64,000 nucleotides of DNA from the NCBI RefSeq assembly GCF_050496765.1, contig NZ_JBNWEO010000017.1, positions 269,862-333,861 of the forward strand. Direction: 5' to 3'. Below the pieces are notes generated by a model. It did no database searches. It saw only the letters and a list, made by a program, of their open reading frames with translations, and was not told the origin of the DNA. Below are positions 25,564 through 34,315 of this stretch, in pieces (the first letter of the stretch is position 1; every line of letters begins with the position of its first letter). The position numbers and the translations under genes are program-made. The DNA is from JAEVLT01 sp050496765. Its GTDB lineage: Bacteria > Bacillota > Bacilli > Bacillales > Cytobacillaceae.

Positions 25564-26397
25564 ATGGAACGTTTAATCTTGGATTTTATTGATCAGCATA
25601 AGGACGATATCTTGAATGAGTGGATGGACAAAATGAGGGAAGAAGCGGATGAACGTGTATTTAAATTGATCTCCAATCAAGTCTTCACTGGGACGAGCAG
25701 AGAGTTTATCGACTTGATTGCTTCAAATTTAAATGGAACAAAAGAGGAATTTACTTCCCGTTTATCGGATTTTTCTGAGAAAGTAGTCCGCTTTGGCTGG
25801 CCGCTCCATTTTGTTGTGGAAGGAATTCGGGTTTTTAGCCGGAATTTATTTGAGGCTATGAAAAAAGAAGGCTATGTAACAGATGAAAACCAATTGGATG
25901 TTCTTTATCAGTTTGATAATTGGCTCAGTCCGCTTCAAAACGAAGTTGTAGACGTATACTCGCTAACATGGGAGCGAACTGTTTCGATGCAGAAGATTGC
26001 ACTCCAGGAACTATCGGCACCGCTTATTCCGGTACTTGAAGGAATTACGGTAATGCCGCTTGTCGGTACAATCGATACGGAACGAGCTAAACAAATTATG
26101 GAAAATTTATTATCCGGAGCTGTCAAACATCGATCCGAAGTCGTGTTAATCGATATTACAGGTGTGCCTGTTGTAGACACGATGGTTGCCCATCACATTA
26201 TTCAAGCCGCCAACGCCGTGCGGCTAATTGGCGCAAAGTGCATGTTGGTCGGCATTCGCCCGGAAATTGCCCAGACCATTGTAAACTTAGGGATCGACTT
26301 AAATCAGTTTGTCACAAAAAATACTTTGAAAAAGGGGATCGAGGCTGCTCTTGAATTAACGAATCGCAAAATTATTAAAATGGAGGGTGCAAATTGA
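25564..26397 (+). CDS. rsbRA: Stressosome sensor/co-antagonist RsbR
   Basis: This 277-residue protein forms the stressosome with RsbS. Residues 1-140 are the non-heme globin-like sensor domain, and residues about 150-275 are the STAS domain with phosphorylatable threonines in the linker/STAS area and in DITGVPVVDT. The GATE-like linker and STAS motif are intact. GGAGGAAAA precedes ATG 25564. Its stop overlaps the TTG start of rsbS. Confidence 0.93.
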   Translation: MERLILDFIDQHKDDILNEWMDKMREEADERVFKLISNQVFTGTSREFIDLIASNLNGTKEEFTSRLSDFSEKVVRFGWPLHFVVEGIRVFSRNLFEAMKKEGYVTDENQLDVLYQFDNWLSPLQNEVVDVYSLTWERTVSMQKIALQELSAPLIPVLEGITVMPLVGTIDTERAKQIMENLLSGAVKHRSEVVLIDITGVPVVDTMVAHHIIQAANAVRLIGAKCMLVGIRPEIAQTIVNLGIDLNQFVTKNTLKKGIEAALELTNRKIIKMEGAN

Positions 26398-26750
26398 GAA
26401 TTCCGATTTTAAAATTACGAGACTGTCTGCTGGTATCCATTCAATGGGAATTAGATGATCAGACGGCATTGCAATTTCAAGAAGATTTACTCAACAAAAT
26501 ACATGAAACCAGTGCAAACGGAGTTGTGATTGACCTTACATCCATTGATTTTATCGATTCGTTTATTGCAAAAGTATTGGGTGACGTCATCAGCATGTCG
26601 AAGCTAATGGGAGCGTTGGTCGTAATAACGGGGATTCAGCCTGCTGTGGCGATTACCCTAATTGAACTCGGAATCCGGCTTGAAGATGTCCTAACTGCTT
26701 TGGATTTAGAAAAAGGTTTGGAGAAATTACAACAGGAATTGGGGGATTGA
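26394..26750 (+). CDS. rsbS: Stressosome scaffold/antagonist RsbS
   Basis: This 118-residue single STAS-domain protein holds RsbT in the unstressed stressosome. The serine phosphorylated by RsbT lies in SIDFIDSFIAKVLG (about residue 59). It starts with TTG, overlapping the rsbR stop (ATTGA), and rsbT follows after 4 bp, so translation is coupled. Confidence 0.94.
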   Translation: MRIPILKLRDCLLVSIQWELDDQTALQFQEDLLNKIHETSANGVVIDLTSIDFIDSFIAKVLGDVISMSKLMGALVVITGIQPAVAITLIELGIRLEDVLTALDLEKGLEKLQQELGD

Positions 26751-26754
26751 CTAT

Positions 26755-27156
26755 ATGGAGAATCAATCCTGCATTAAAATATTAAACGAATGGGACATCG
26801 TTGCAGCACGCCAGCTGGGGCGGAATGTTGCAAAAGAACTGGGGTTCGGGACGGTGGACCAAGCCCGGATCACAACAGCAATCAGTGAACTCGCCAGAAA
26901 CATCTACTTATATGCGGGAGAAGGAAAAATTTGCATCGAAAAAATATACAATCGGACAAAAGTGGGATTGAAAGTGTTGGCAGTCGATAATGGACCGGGA
27001 ATTCGTGATATTCGCCAAGTGATGGAAGATGGATATTCGACATCGGGCGGGCTTGGAGCCGGTTTGCCTGGAGTCAAACGGCTGATGGATGAATTTGAAA
27101 TTGACTCATCTCCAGAGAACGGTACGGAGATTAAGGCGACGAAGTGGCTCCGTTAA
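26755..27156 (+). CDS. rsbT: Serine/threonine kinase RsbT
   Basis: This 133-residue GHKL-type kinase phosphorylates RsbS and RsbR on stress, leaves the complex and activates RsbU. The N box (AISELARNIYLYAG), G1 (VDNGPGI) and G2 (GLGAGLPGVKRL) motifs are complete. Confidence 0.95.
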   Translation: MENQSCIKILNEWDIVAARQLGRNVAKELGFGTVDQARITTAISELARNIYLYAGEGKICIEKIYNRTKVGLKVLAVDNGPGIRDIRQVMEDGYSTSGGLGAGLPGVKRLMDEFEIDSSPENGTEIKATKWLR

Positions 27157-27167
27157 GGAGGGAGAAT

Positions 27168-28178
27168 ATGGATTTTCGAGAGATCATGGCTGATATGTAT
27201 CGGAATATTCTCATACATTATTTAAAGGATCAATCTGAAACAACACTCTACAAGGGACAAAAATTTAGTAGAAAGTCAATTGAAGCGCAAATTCCTCCCG
27301 AGGAGATTATTAGTATTCATAAGGCTTTGTTACAAGAGTTGTTTCCTGATATCCATCAAGATATCCTAAACTCTTTTGATATTCTTCTTGAAGTGATGGT
27401 GGGATATGGGCTTGCTTATCAAGAGCACCAAAGTCTGCGCACCAAACAGATGGAAATTCGCTCAGAGATGGAAATTGCGGCCAATATGCAGCAAACATTG
27501 CTCGGTACCTCGATTCCAGACGTAAAAGGGTTGGACATTGGAGCATTAAGTGTACCGGCAAAGCATATGAACGGTGATTACTATCACTTTGTCCATGATG
27601 ATGGACAGTTTTTGAACGTCGCGATTGCAGATGTGATTGGAAAAGGGATTCCAGCTGCATTGTGCATGTCCATGATCAAATACGCAATGGACAGCTTGCC
27701 TGAAACCCGATCTGCACCCAATATTGTGCTGGAAAGTTTGAATCGGGTAGTGGAGCAAAATGTTGATCCGAGCATGTTTATTTCAATGTTCTATGGCATT
27801 TATGATTTGAACGTCCACGCCTTTTATTTTTCCTCTGCCGGGCATGAACCAGGATTTTTTTACGATAAAAGGACGGGGCAGTTTTCGGAAATTCACGCAA
27901 AGGGGCTTCTCCTGGGAATTGATAAAAAAACGAGGTACTCGCAGTTTAAAAAAGAAATTTCGCCGGGCGATATGATTATTCTGCTATCGGATGGGGTAAC
28001 GGAATCACGGACAGAAAACGGCTTTATCGAGAAAGAGACATTGCTGGATTACATAAAGCAATACCTTCATTTAAGTGCTCAAGAGATTGTGAACCATGTT
28101 TACAAAGACTTGGAAAAACTGCAAAACTTCTATCTTCGCGATGATTTTACGTTGATTATTTTGCGCCGGAAGGTTTAA
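27168..28178 (+). CDS. rsbU: PP2C-type phosphatase RsbU
   Basis: This 336-residue environmental-stress phosphatase removes phosphate from RsbV. Residues 1-about 85 are the RsbT-binding helical domain. From about 110 onwards is the SpoIIE/PP2C domain, with metal-binding aspartates in MNGDYYHF, IADVIGKG and LLSDGVTE. AAGGAGGGAG precedes ATG 27168. An earlier in-frame ATG at 27144 lies within rsbT. Confidence 0.94.
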   Translation: MDFREIMADMYRNILIHYLKDQSETTLYKGQKFSRKSIEAQIPPEEIISIHKALLQELFPDIHQDILNSFDILLEVMVGYGLAYQEHQSLRTKQMEIRSEMEIAANMQQTLLGTSIPDVKGLDIGALSVPAKHMNGDYYHFVHDDGQFLNVAIADVIGKGIPAALCMSMIKYAMDSLPETRSAPNIVLESLNRVVEQNVDPSMFISMFYGIYDLNVHAFYFSSAGHEPGFFYDKRTGQFSEIHAKGLLLGIDKKTRYSQFKKEISPGDMIILLSDGVTESRTENGFIEKETLLDYIKQYLHLSAQEIVNHVYKDLEKLQNFYLRDDFTLIILRRKV

Positions 28179-28198
28179 TGTGTTTGCAATACGGGTAA
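28173..28198 (+). promoter_or_regulatory. Internal sigma-B promoter upstream of rsbV
   Basis: GTTTAA (28173-28178), 14-bp spacer, GGGTAA (28193-28198), 81 bp before rsbV. It corresponds to the known autoregulatory sigma-B promoter of the B. subtilis operon. Confidence 0.85.
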
Positions 28199-28278
28199 GA
28201 GAAAAAATGGACTACAGACGTCCAGCGAAAGCAAGAAGATAGGAAGTGCCATTTCGCTTACATTGAGGGGGGCTTACG

Positions 28279-28611
28279 ATGAATATAAAAATTGAAGTAA
28301 ATGAACAGGATCCGTTATATGAAGTAAAGGTTCATGGTGAAGTTGACGTATATACTGCTCCAAAACTCCGCGAAATTGTTTTTCCGTTATCAGAGAAAGA
28401 GAGTGCAGAAGTTGTGATGGATCTCAGTGGAGTTTCTTATATGGACAGCACGGGACTGGGTGTCATTGTGGGTGTCTTTAAATCATGCCGTGCCCATCAT
28501 GGTGAATTAAAACTAAGGGGTTTATCCGACCGATTGAAACGATTGTTTGAGATTACAGGTTTGGCAGACATTCTAAAGATAAACAGCCAGATAGAGGGTG
28601 GGGTACAATGA
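28279..28611 (+). CDS. rsbV: Anti-anti-sigma factor RsbV
   Basis: This 110-residue STAS-domain protein binds RsbW when unphosphorylated and so frees sigma-B. The phosphorylated serine is in YMDSTGLGVIVG (about residue 57). The preceding GAGGGGGG is a strong ribosome site. Its last codons overlap the rsbW start (ATGA). Confidence 0.96.
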   Translation: MNIKIEVNEQDPLYEVKVHGEVDVYTAPKLREIVFPLSEKESAEVVMDLSGVSYMDSTGLGVIVGVFKSCRAHHGELKLRGLSDRLKRLFEITGLADILKINSQIEGGVQ

Positions 28612-29081
28612 ATCAACCGTTTGACTATATTGAAATGAAAATTCCTGCAAAACCAGAGTATGTGGGTGTGATTCGGTTAACTCTTTCTGGCATTGCCAGC
28701 AGAATGGGATTTTCATATGAGGCGTTGGAGGATTTAAAAATAGCCCTAAGTGAAGCATGCACCAATGCTGTTCAGCATGCTTATAAAAAGAATGAGCAAG
28801 GTGAAGTCCTGATTGGTTTTGGGTTGTTTACCGATCATTTGGAAGTAATGGTCGCGGATCATGGCGATAGCTTCAATTTTGAAGCTGCCCGAAAGGAGAC
28901 TGGGCCGTACCGCCAGGACGACTCAGCTGAGTTTTTGCGAGAAGGAGGTTTGGGGCTGTATCTCATCGAAACGTTAATGGATGAAGTCAGAATTCATCAC
29001 CAAAAAGGTGTCACAGTCTTTATGACGAAATACCTTGAAGGAGAGCAGGTGGAGAGCGATGTCGAAACAATCTCAACCTAA
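28608..29081 (+). CDS. rsbW: Anti-sigma factor/kinase RsbW
   Basis: This 157-residue GHKL kinase binds sigma-B and phosphorylates RsbV. The N box (LSEACTNAVQHAY), G1 (VADHGDSF) and G2 (GLGLYLIETLMDEV) motifs are intact. It overlaps rsbV by 4 bp and sigB by 23 bp, keeping their ratio fixed. Confidence 0.96.
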   Translation: MNQPFDYIEMKIPAKPEYVGVIRLTLSGIASRMGFSYEALEDLKIALSEACTNAVQHAYKKNEQGEVLIGFGLFTDHLEVMVADHGDSFNFEAARKETGPYRQDDSAEFLREGGLGLYLIETLMDEVRIHHQKGVTVFMTKYLEGEQVESDVETIST

Positions 29082-29853
29082 CCCGGAGGAAAGGTTCGAT
29101 GTCAATCAACTAATCAAAGCCTACCAGTTAAACCAAGATGATGAAGCCCAAAACCAGCTCGTTCTCCATTATAAAAATTTGGTAGAGTCCTTAGCAAGGA
29201 AATATTCGAAAGGCCGTTCCTTTCATGAAGATATTTTTCAGGTAGGGATGATCGGTCTGCTTGGAGCCATCCGCCGCTATGACGAATCGTATGGAAAAAG
29301 TTTTGAAGCATTTGCGGTTCCAACCATTATTGGGGAAATTAAACGCTTTTTGCGCGATAAGACTTGGAGTGTCCATGTTCCAAGACGGATAAAAGAAATT
29401 GGGCCAAAAATCAAAACAACGGTGGAAGAGTTGACAACAAAACTGCACCGATCCCCGAAAGTTGCTGAAATTGCTGCGGAGCTCGAGGTTTCGGAGGAGG
29501 AAGTGCTCGAAGCGATGGAAATGGGCAAAAGCTACCAAGCACTATCTGTCGATCATTCCATTGAAGCGGATGCAGAAGGCGGAACGGTTACGCTTTTGAA
29601 TATTGTCGGTAAACATGATTCCGGCTATGAGCGGATCAATCAAAAACTTGTATTGGAGAAAGTTCTCCCCATCTTAAGTGAACGGGAGAAATGCATCATT
29701 CAATATACGTATTTAGACAATATGAGCCAAAAAGAAGCAGGGGAAAAGCTGGGAATCTCGCAAATGCATGTCTCCCGCCTACAGCGAAAAGCAATTAAAA
29801 AACTTCAAGAAGCGATCAATGCCGAAAAAGACCCTACGGAGTGCCGTACATGA
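29059..29853 (+). CDS. sigB: General stress sigma factor SigB
   Basis: This 264-residue group 3 sigma factor has region 2 at HEDIFQVGMIGLLGAIRRYD with FAVPTIIGEIKRFLRDKTWSV next to it, region 3 (PKIKTTVEELTTKLHRSPK) and the region 4 HTH (SQKEAGEKLGISQMHVSRLQ). ATG 29059 follows GGTGGAGAG. A longer frame from 29035 has no ribosome site. The rsbX start overlaps its stop (ATGA). Confidence 0.95.
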   Translation: MSKQSQPNPEERFDVNQLIKAYQLNQDDEAQNQLVLHYKNLVESLARKYSKGRSFHEDIFQVGMIGLLGAIRRYDESYGKSFEAFAVPTIIGEIKRFLRDKTWSVHVPRRIKEIGPKIKTTVEELTTKLHRSPKVAEIAAELEVSEEEVLEAMEMGKSYQALSVDHSIEADAEGGTVTLLNIVGKHDSGYERINQKLVLEKVLPILSEREKCIIQYTYLDNMSQKEAGEKLGISQMHVSRLQRKAIKKLQEAINAEKDPTECRT

Positions 29854-30446
29854 ATTCACTAACGGGCGATCGTATTGAAGTAGTTGCCCACCAAACGGCA
29901 AAGAATGGAAAAACCTTTTGCGGGGATAGCTACTTTTTTACAATAACGGATGAGTATTTTGTTTGTGTTCTTGCTGACGGGCTTGGAAGCGGTGAATTTG
30001 CGTATGAAGCTTCGGCGGCTGTCATTGATGCAGTTAAACAGCACCATCAGGAGAGTGTAGAAACACTTATGAACTTGGGCAATGCTGCGTTGCTGCAAAA
30101 AAGAGGAGCAGCGGTAACAATCTTTAAAATTTACTTTCATACAAGAGAATTTGTCTATAGCTGTGTAGGAAACATTCGCTTTTTTATGTATTCCTCTAAA
30201 GGGAAGCTTACATACCCACTGCCGGTAACAGGGTATTTGTCGGGAAGGCCGCAGATTTTTCATACCCAGCGCTTTTCTTACGAGCCCCATTCCAAATTTA
30301 TTGTTTATTCGGACGGATACGAATTTCAAGGGGTAAAATCGCTTTTAAAAGGTTTGTTCCCCGTGCGGATGATTGCGGATGAAATTATCCATCATTATCC
30401 GAAGTTGGACGATGATGCCACCTTTATTATAGGGAGCTTGCTCTAA
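29850..30446 (+). CDS. rsbX: Stressosome feedback phosphatase RsbX
   Basis: This 198-residue PP2C-type phosphatase dephosphorylates RsbS-P and RsbR-P and resets the stressosome. The metal-binding aspartates lie in GDSYFF, LADGLGSGEFA and VYSDGYEFQG. ATG 29850 overlaps the sigB stop. The frame extends three codons upstream to a GTG that lies in the ribosome site. Confidence 0.93.
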   Translation: MNSLTGDRIEVVAHQTAKNGKTFCGDSYFFTITDEYFVCVLADGLGSGEFAYEASAAVIDAVKQHHQESVETLMNLGNAALLQKRGAAVTIFKIYFHTREFVYSCVGNIRFFMYSSKGKLTYPLPVTGYLSGRPQIFHTQRFSYEPHSKFIVYSDGYEFQGVKSLLKGLFPVRMIADEIIHHYPKLDDDATFIIGSLL

Positions 30447-30468
30447 AAATGAGTAAGCTCCTTTTGTT
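30431..30468 (+). terminator. Terminator of the sigma-B operon
   Basis: GGAGCTTGCTC pairs with GAGTAAGCTCC, followed by TTTTGTTTTTT. Confidence 0.9.
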
Positions 30469-30575
30469 TTTTGGCACGAGTGGTTTTGCGATGGAATGGA
30501 GCTTTCGGTTTCGTGAAACCGCTAGGTAATTTTGATACAATAAGGGTAAAGTTTGAGAAGTTGGAGGATTGGTTT

Positions 30576-32756
30576 GTGATTGAATTGGCCGAAAAACAAG
30601 AACAGTTTTTAAAAAAGATTGCTTTCGAGCAGTCTTTAACATTCAAACAAGTAAAAAGCGTGATTTCCTTATTAGAGGATGGCAACACGGTGCCGTTTAT
30701 CGCCCGCTACCGCAAGGAACAGACGGGTGCGCTTGACGAAGTGCAAATTCGCTCGATTTTCGAACGCTGGCAATACATACAAAATCTTGAGCAACGCAAA
30801 GAAGAAGTGCTCCGCATCATCGAGGAGCAAGGAAAGCTGACAGAAGAACTAAGGGGAAGCATTCTAAAGGCGGAAAAACTTCAGGAAGTGGAGGATCTTT
30901 ACCGTCCATACAAACAAAAAAGACGGACAAAGGCGACGATTGCAAAAGAAAAGGGACTCGAACCTTTCGCTGAGTGGATGCTAACGTTTCCAGCTAGTGA
31001 ACCTGCAGAAAAAGCGGTTGAGTTTTTATCGGATGAAAAAGAAGTAATGACCGTTGAAGAGGCTGTTTCCGGCGCAAAAGATATCATCGCTGAGATGGTT
31101 TCCGATGATGCGGAAAGCAGAAAGTGGATTCGCGGTAAAACCTATCAATCCGGTACGGTCGCATCGACTGTTAAAGAGGAAGAAAAAGACGAGAAAAAAG
31201 TGTATGAAATGTACTACGAGTATGAAGAGCCGATCAGCAAAATTGTTCCGCATCGCATTCTTGCCTTAAACCGCGGTGAAAAGGAAGGCATTTTACGGGT
31301 ATCGGTAAAAGTGAATCCAGAGGTCATGATGAACCATCTTTCGAAAAAATGGATCCCTTCGCCATCAGACTCTCCGGCCGTCTCGATCGTTTTTGAGGCC
31401 ATTGAGGATAGCTATAAGCGTTTGATCCAGCCGGCCATTGAGCGCGAAATCCGCAATGAACTAACGGTAAAAGCAGAGGAACAGGCGATCCATATATTTT
31501 CGGAGAACTTGCGCAACTTATTGCTGCAGCCTCCATTAAAAGGAAAAATTGTTTTGGGCGTCGACCCGGCATATCGGACAGGCTGCAAGCTTGCGGTAGT
31601 GGATGAGACAGGGAAAGTGCTGAAAATTGATGTGATTTATCCGCATCCGCCAGTTTCGAAAACAGAGGATGCGCGCAAGAAAGTAATCGACATTCTTCAG
31701 GAATTTGATGTGGAAATGGTGGCAATCGGCAACGGAACTGCCTCCAGGGAAACGGAACAATTCATTGCGGATAGTTTAAAAGAAATGCCTGAAGGAATTT
31801 TTTATATTATTGTCAATGAGGCAGGGGCAAGCGTGTATTCCGCATCCGATATTGCCAGGGAGGAATTTCCCAATCTGCACGTTGAGGAACGAAGTGCGGT
31901 TTCGATTGCCCGCAGGCTCCAAGATCCCCTTGCAGAATTGGTTAAAATCGATCCGAAGTCAGTGGGTGTTGGTCAATACCAGCATGATGTTTCGCAAAAA
32001 CGATTATCCGAATCGTTGAATTTTGTCGTTGAGACAGCCGTCAACCAGGTTGGGGTAAATGTCAACACGGCTTCTCCATCCTTGCTGCAATATGTTGCAG
32101 GGCTGACAAAAACAGCGGCAACCAATATTGTTAAAAAACGCGAGGAAGAAGGGAAGTTTACAAGCCGCAGCCAGCTGAAAAAAGTGCCGCGCCTCGGGGC
32201 CAAAACATATGAACAGGCCATCGGGTTTCTGCGAGTACTGGATGGTAAGGAACCGCTTGACCGCACAGCCATTCACCCAGAAAACTATGAAGCAGTGAAA
32301 AAATTGTTGAGTTCCTTAGGTTTTACCGCTGCAGATTTGGGGAGCGTCCACTTGAAGCACGCATTGAGCGGGTTGGTGCTTGCAAAAACATCGGAAGAAT
32401 TAGGGATTGGAGAATTGACGTTAAAGGATATCATTGATGCCCTTGTAAGACCAGAGCGCGATCCACGCGATGACTTGCCGCGACCGCTGCTGAAAAAGGA
32501 CGTACTGAAAATGGAAGATTTAAAACCAGGTATGGAACTGCAAGGGACTGTAAGAAATGTTGTCGACTTTGGAGCCTTTGTTGATATCGGCGTAAAACAA
32601 GATGGGCTTGTCCATATTTCGAAGCTGCGAAAGCAATTTGTGAAGCATCCGCTTGACGTAGTGTCTGTAGGTGATGTCGTAACTGTCTGGGTAGACTCAG
32701 TCGACTTTAAAAAAGGAAGAGTTGCGTTAACCATGCTTCCGCCTGAACAATCGTAA
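30576..32756 (+). CDS. tex: Tex family transcription/RNA-binding protein (YdcI)
   Basis: This 726-residue protein has the Tex architecture: N-terminal helical/HTH region (about 1-190), YqgF-like RNase H fold domain (GVDPAYRTGCKLAVVD, about 350-365), helix-hairpin-helix pairs (NTASPSLLQYVAGL and SRSQLKKVPRLGAKTYEQAI) and a C-terminal S1 domain (GMELQGTVRNVVDFGAFVDI). It is proposed to act at the transcription elongation complex. GTG 30576 lies eight bases after GGAGG. The frame is open upstream to 30471 but without a ribosome site. Confidence 0.92.
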   Translation: MIELAEKQEQFLKKIAFEQSLTFKQVKSVISLLEDGNTVPFIARYRKEQTGALDEVQIRSIFERWQYIQNLEQRKEEVLRIIEEQGKLTEELRGSILKAEKLQEVEDLYRPYKQKRRTKATIAKEKGLEPFAEWMLTFPASEPAEKAVEFLSDEKEVMTVEEAVSGAKDIIAEMVSDDAESRKWIRGKTYQSGTVASTVKEEEKDEKKVYEMYYEYEEPISKIVPHRILALNRGEKEGILRVSVKVNPEVMMNHLSKKWIPSPSDSPAVSIVFEAIEDSYKRLIQPAIEREIRNELTVKAEEQAIHIFSENLRNLLLQPPLKGKIVLGVDPAYRTGCKLAVVDETGKVLKIDVIYPHPPVSKTEDARKKVIDILQEFDVEMVAIGNGTASRETEQFIADSLKEMPEGIFYIIVNEAGASVYSASDIAREEFPNLHVEERSAVSIARRLQDPLAELVKIDPKSVGVGQYQHDVSQKRLSESLNFVVETAVNQVGVNVNTASPSLLQYVAGLTKTAATNIVKKREEEGKFTSRSQLKKVPRLGAKTYEQAIGFLRVLDGKEPLDRTAIHPENYEAVKKLLSSLGFTAADLGSVHLKHALSGLVLAKTSEELGIGELTLKDIIDALVRPERDPRDDLPRPLLKKDVLKMEDLKPGMELQGTVRNVVDFGAFVDIGVKQDGLVHISKLRKQFVKHPLDVVSVGDVVTVWVDSVDFKKGRVALTMLPPEQS

Positions 32757-32788
32757 GGGGAAGTGTTCTGCCCATCAAAAAAGGAATA

Positions 32789-32828
32789 GCTGCAGCTTGC
32801 AGGGGAACCTGCAAGCTGTTTATTTATG
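32789..32828. terminator. Terminator after tex, also after cmpA on the other strand
   Basis: GCAGCTTGCAGG pairs with CCTGCAAGCTGT around GGAA, followed by TTATTT. It lies between the convergent tex and cmpA genes. Confidence 0.85.
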
Positions 32829-32937
32829 AAAAATTTTTCTTTCTATAAAAAAACCAACATTGATTCAAAAGTTTAATTTGATAACTGTTTTTTTCAAAAA
32901 AGGCTCTTTTCATTTGGTTTTGAAACCATATTGGCAT
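32824..32937 (-). CDS. cmpA: Cortex morphogenetic protein CmpA
   Basis: This 37-residue minus-strand gene runs from ATG at 32937-32935 to TAA at 32826-32824, and lies in the gap between tex and the SprT-like gene. The product begins MPIWFQNQMKRAFFEKNSYQ and ends LLNQCWFFYRKKNFS, matching the sporulation protein CmpA, which helps ClpXP degrade SpoIVA in cells with a defective coat and so polices cortex assembly. The ribosome site GGGAGG lies upstream at good spacing. It is easily missed because of its size, and it confirms a spore-former. Confidence 0.9.
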   Translation of the reverse strand: MPIWFQNQMKRAFFEKNSYQIKLLNQCWFFYRKKNFS

Positions 32938-33025
32938 TCTATAAACCTCCCGAAAAGTGATTCATAATGGTTTCTATAATGTATGCTATAATAGGTTGTC
33001 ACGTTCACCTAATGGGGGAAGGGAA

Positions 33026-33496
33026 ATGGAAAATTACGAACTGCAGCGCTTGGTTGAGCAAATTTCATTACGTTTTTTCGAAAAACCGTTTCGCCACAAG
33101 GCCTACTTCAATTCCCGGCTACGAACTACGGGGGGAAGATACCTTTTGGGAACTCATGATATCGAAGTAAACAAAAACTATTTGCTGCAATTGGGGGAGA
33201 CGGAGTTAGTTGGGATCATTAAGCATGAACTATGCCACTACCATCTCCACCTGGAAGGAAAGGGCTACCGCCACCGCGATCGAGATTTCAGAATGTTGTT
33301 AAATAAAGTAGGAGCTCCCCGGTTTTGTGGCCAATTGCCTGAAAAACCGAAAAAACGTTCACCCAAGAAAATTCTTTTCTATGAGTGCAGCAACTGCCAC
33401 CTTCAATACAAGCGAAAAAGAAAATTCGATACCAGTCGATTTGTTTGCGGCAAGTGCAGAGGAAAATTGGTAATGGTCAAAGAACAATTGCTTTGA
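33026..33496 (+). CDS. SprT-like zinc protein (YdcK)
   Basis: This 156-residue SprT-family protein has the zinc-binding HELCHYHLH motif at about residue 70 and a C-terminal zinc ribbon (ECSNCH, then VCGKC). SprT/Spartan relatives include proteases for DNA-protein crosslinks, but the function of the small bacterial member is not established. GGGGGAAGGG precedes ATG 33026, and an in-frame start at 32957 has no ribosome site. It is the B. subtilis ydcK position. Confidence 0.9.
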   Translation: MENYELQRLVEQISLRFFEKPFRHKAYFNSRLRTTGGRYLLGTHDIEVNKNYLLQLGETELVGIIKHELCHYHLHLEGKGYRHRDRDFRMLLNKVGAPRFCGQLPEKPKKRSPKKILFYECSNCHLQYKRKRKFDTSRFVCGKCRGKLVMVKEQLL

Positions 33497-33763
33497 AAGT
33501 TTTATGACATTGCTACAGGATAAGCGTTCAGCAGCAGAAAGCCGGATCAAGAAAAACTTGTAGTCAATAGACCGACATGCTTGACTATATATATGGAACT
33601 AAACAATTTGGTTCTGTAACGATTTCCTAGATTAATGACAATATTCTACAAAATTTAAGCACAATATACCTGCAATCATCGGAGTTTGTCGAATATCGTT
33701 TTAGGCTATTTATTGCTCAATCCGATCCTGGCAATCTGGCTAAAGGTGTAATTGAGTCAATAG

Positions 33764-34315
33764 TTAAAGCTTAAGACATAGACGATTAACGATTTTCATA
33801 GGGTCTTTATTGATTTGTGTAATGAATGTCTGGACAGCCACTCTAATTTCTTCTACCGTTTTATAAAAAACATTATAAATAATTGATTTTTTTAACCATC
33901 CCCACAGTCCTTCAATTAGGTTTAACTCTGGGCTGTATGGTGGGAGAAAAACAAGTTGCAGATGATCTTTATGGGCTTCGAGAAAAGGTTGAATCAGTTT
34001 CGAGTGGTGGATTCTAGCATTATCCAGTATCATTACAATCTTCTCACCCTTGTATCTGACTACAACTTTTTCAAGAAAAGATAGGAAAACTTGAGCATCA
34101 TAGTGTTCTTCTTCTGTGACAAACACTTCGCCTGTTTCGTAATCGAGGGTACCAATTAATTTAACCCCGTGATGTTTTCCATAAGTAGGTATCACTTTTT
34201 GTTGCCCTTTAGGAAACCATGTATTGGCTAAAGCTTGGTAGTCCCTGATCATGGATTCATCTTGAAACAGAATTCGATCAATTTCGTCATTCATCATTTT
34301 TTTTAATCGTTTCAA
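33764..34315 (-). CDS. IS630 transposase, catalytic part (orfB)
   Basis: This 183-residue part of the transposase carries the whole DDE catalytic triad: the Asp in LFQDESM, the Asp in VMILDNARIHHSK and the Glu in LPPYSPELNLIEGLW. It lacks a plausible ribosome site and overlaps orfA by 29 bp at an A8 run (34,297-34,304 on the plus strand). It is therefore probably made as an orfA-orfB fusion by frameshifting or transcript slippage (+1 relative to orfA). Confidence 0.85.
   Translation of the reverse strand: MKRLKKMMNDEIDRILFQDESMIRDYQALANTWFPKGQQKVIPTYGKHHGVKLIGTLDYETGEVFVTEEEHYDAQVFLSFLEKVVVRYKGEKIVMILDNARIHHSKLIQPFLEAHKDHLQLVFLPPYSPELNLIEGLWGWLKKSIIYNVFYKTVEEIRVAVQTFITQINKDPMKIVNRLCLKL

Noticed and set aside
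33497..33747. Possible small gene between the SprT-like gene and the IS630 element
   Set aside because: There are only fragments of under 30 codons, without ribosome sites or recognisable similarity.
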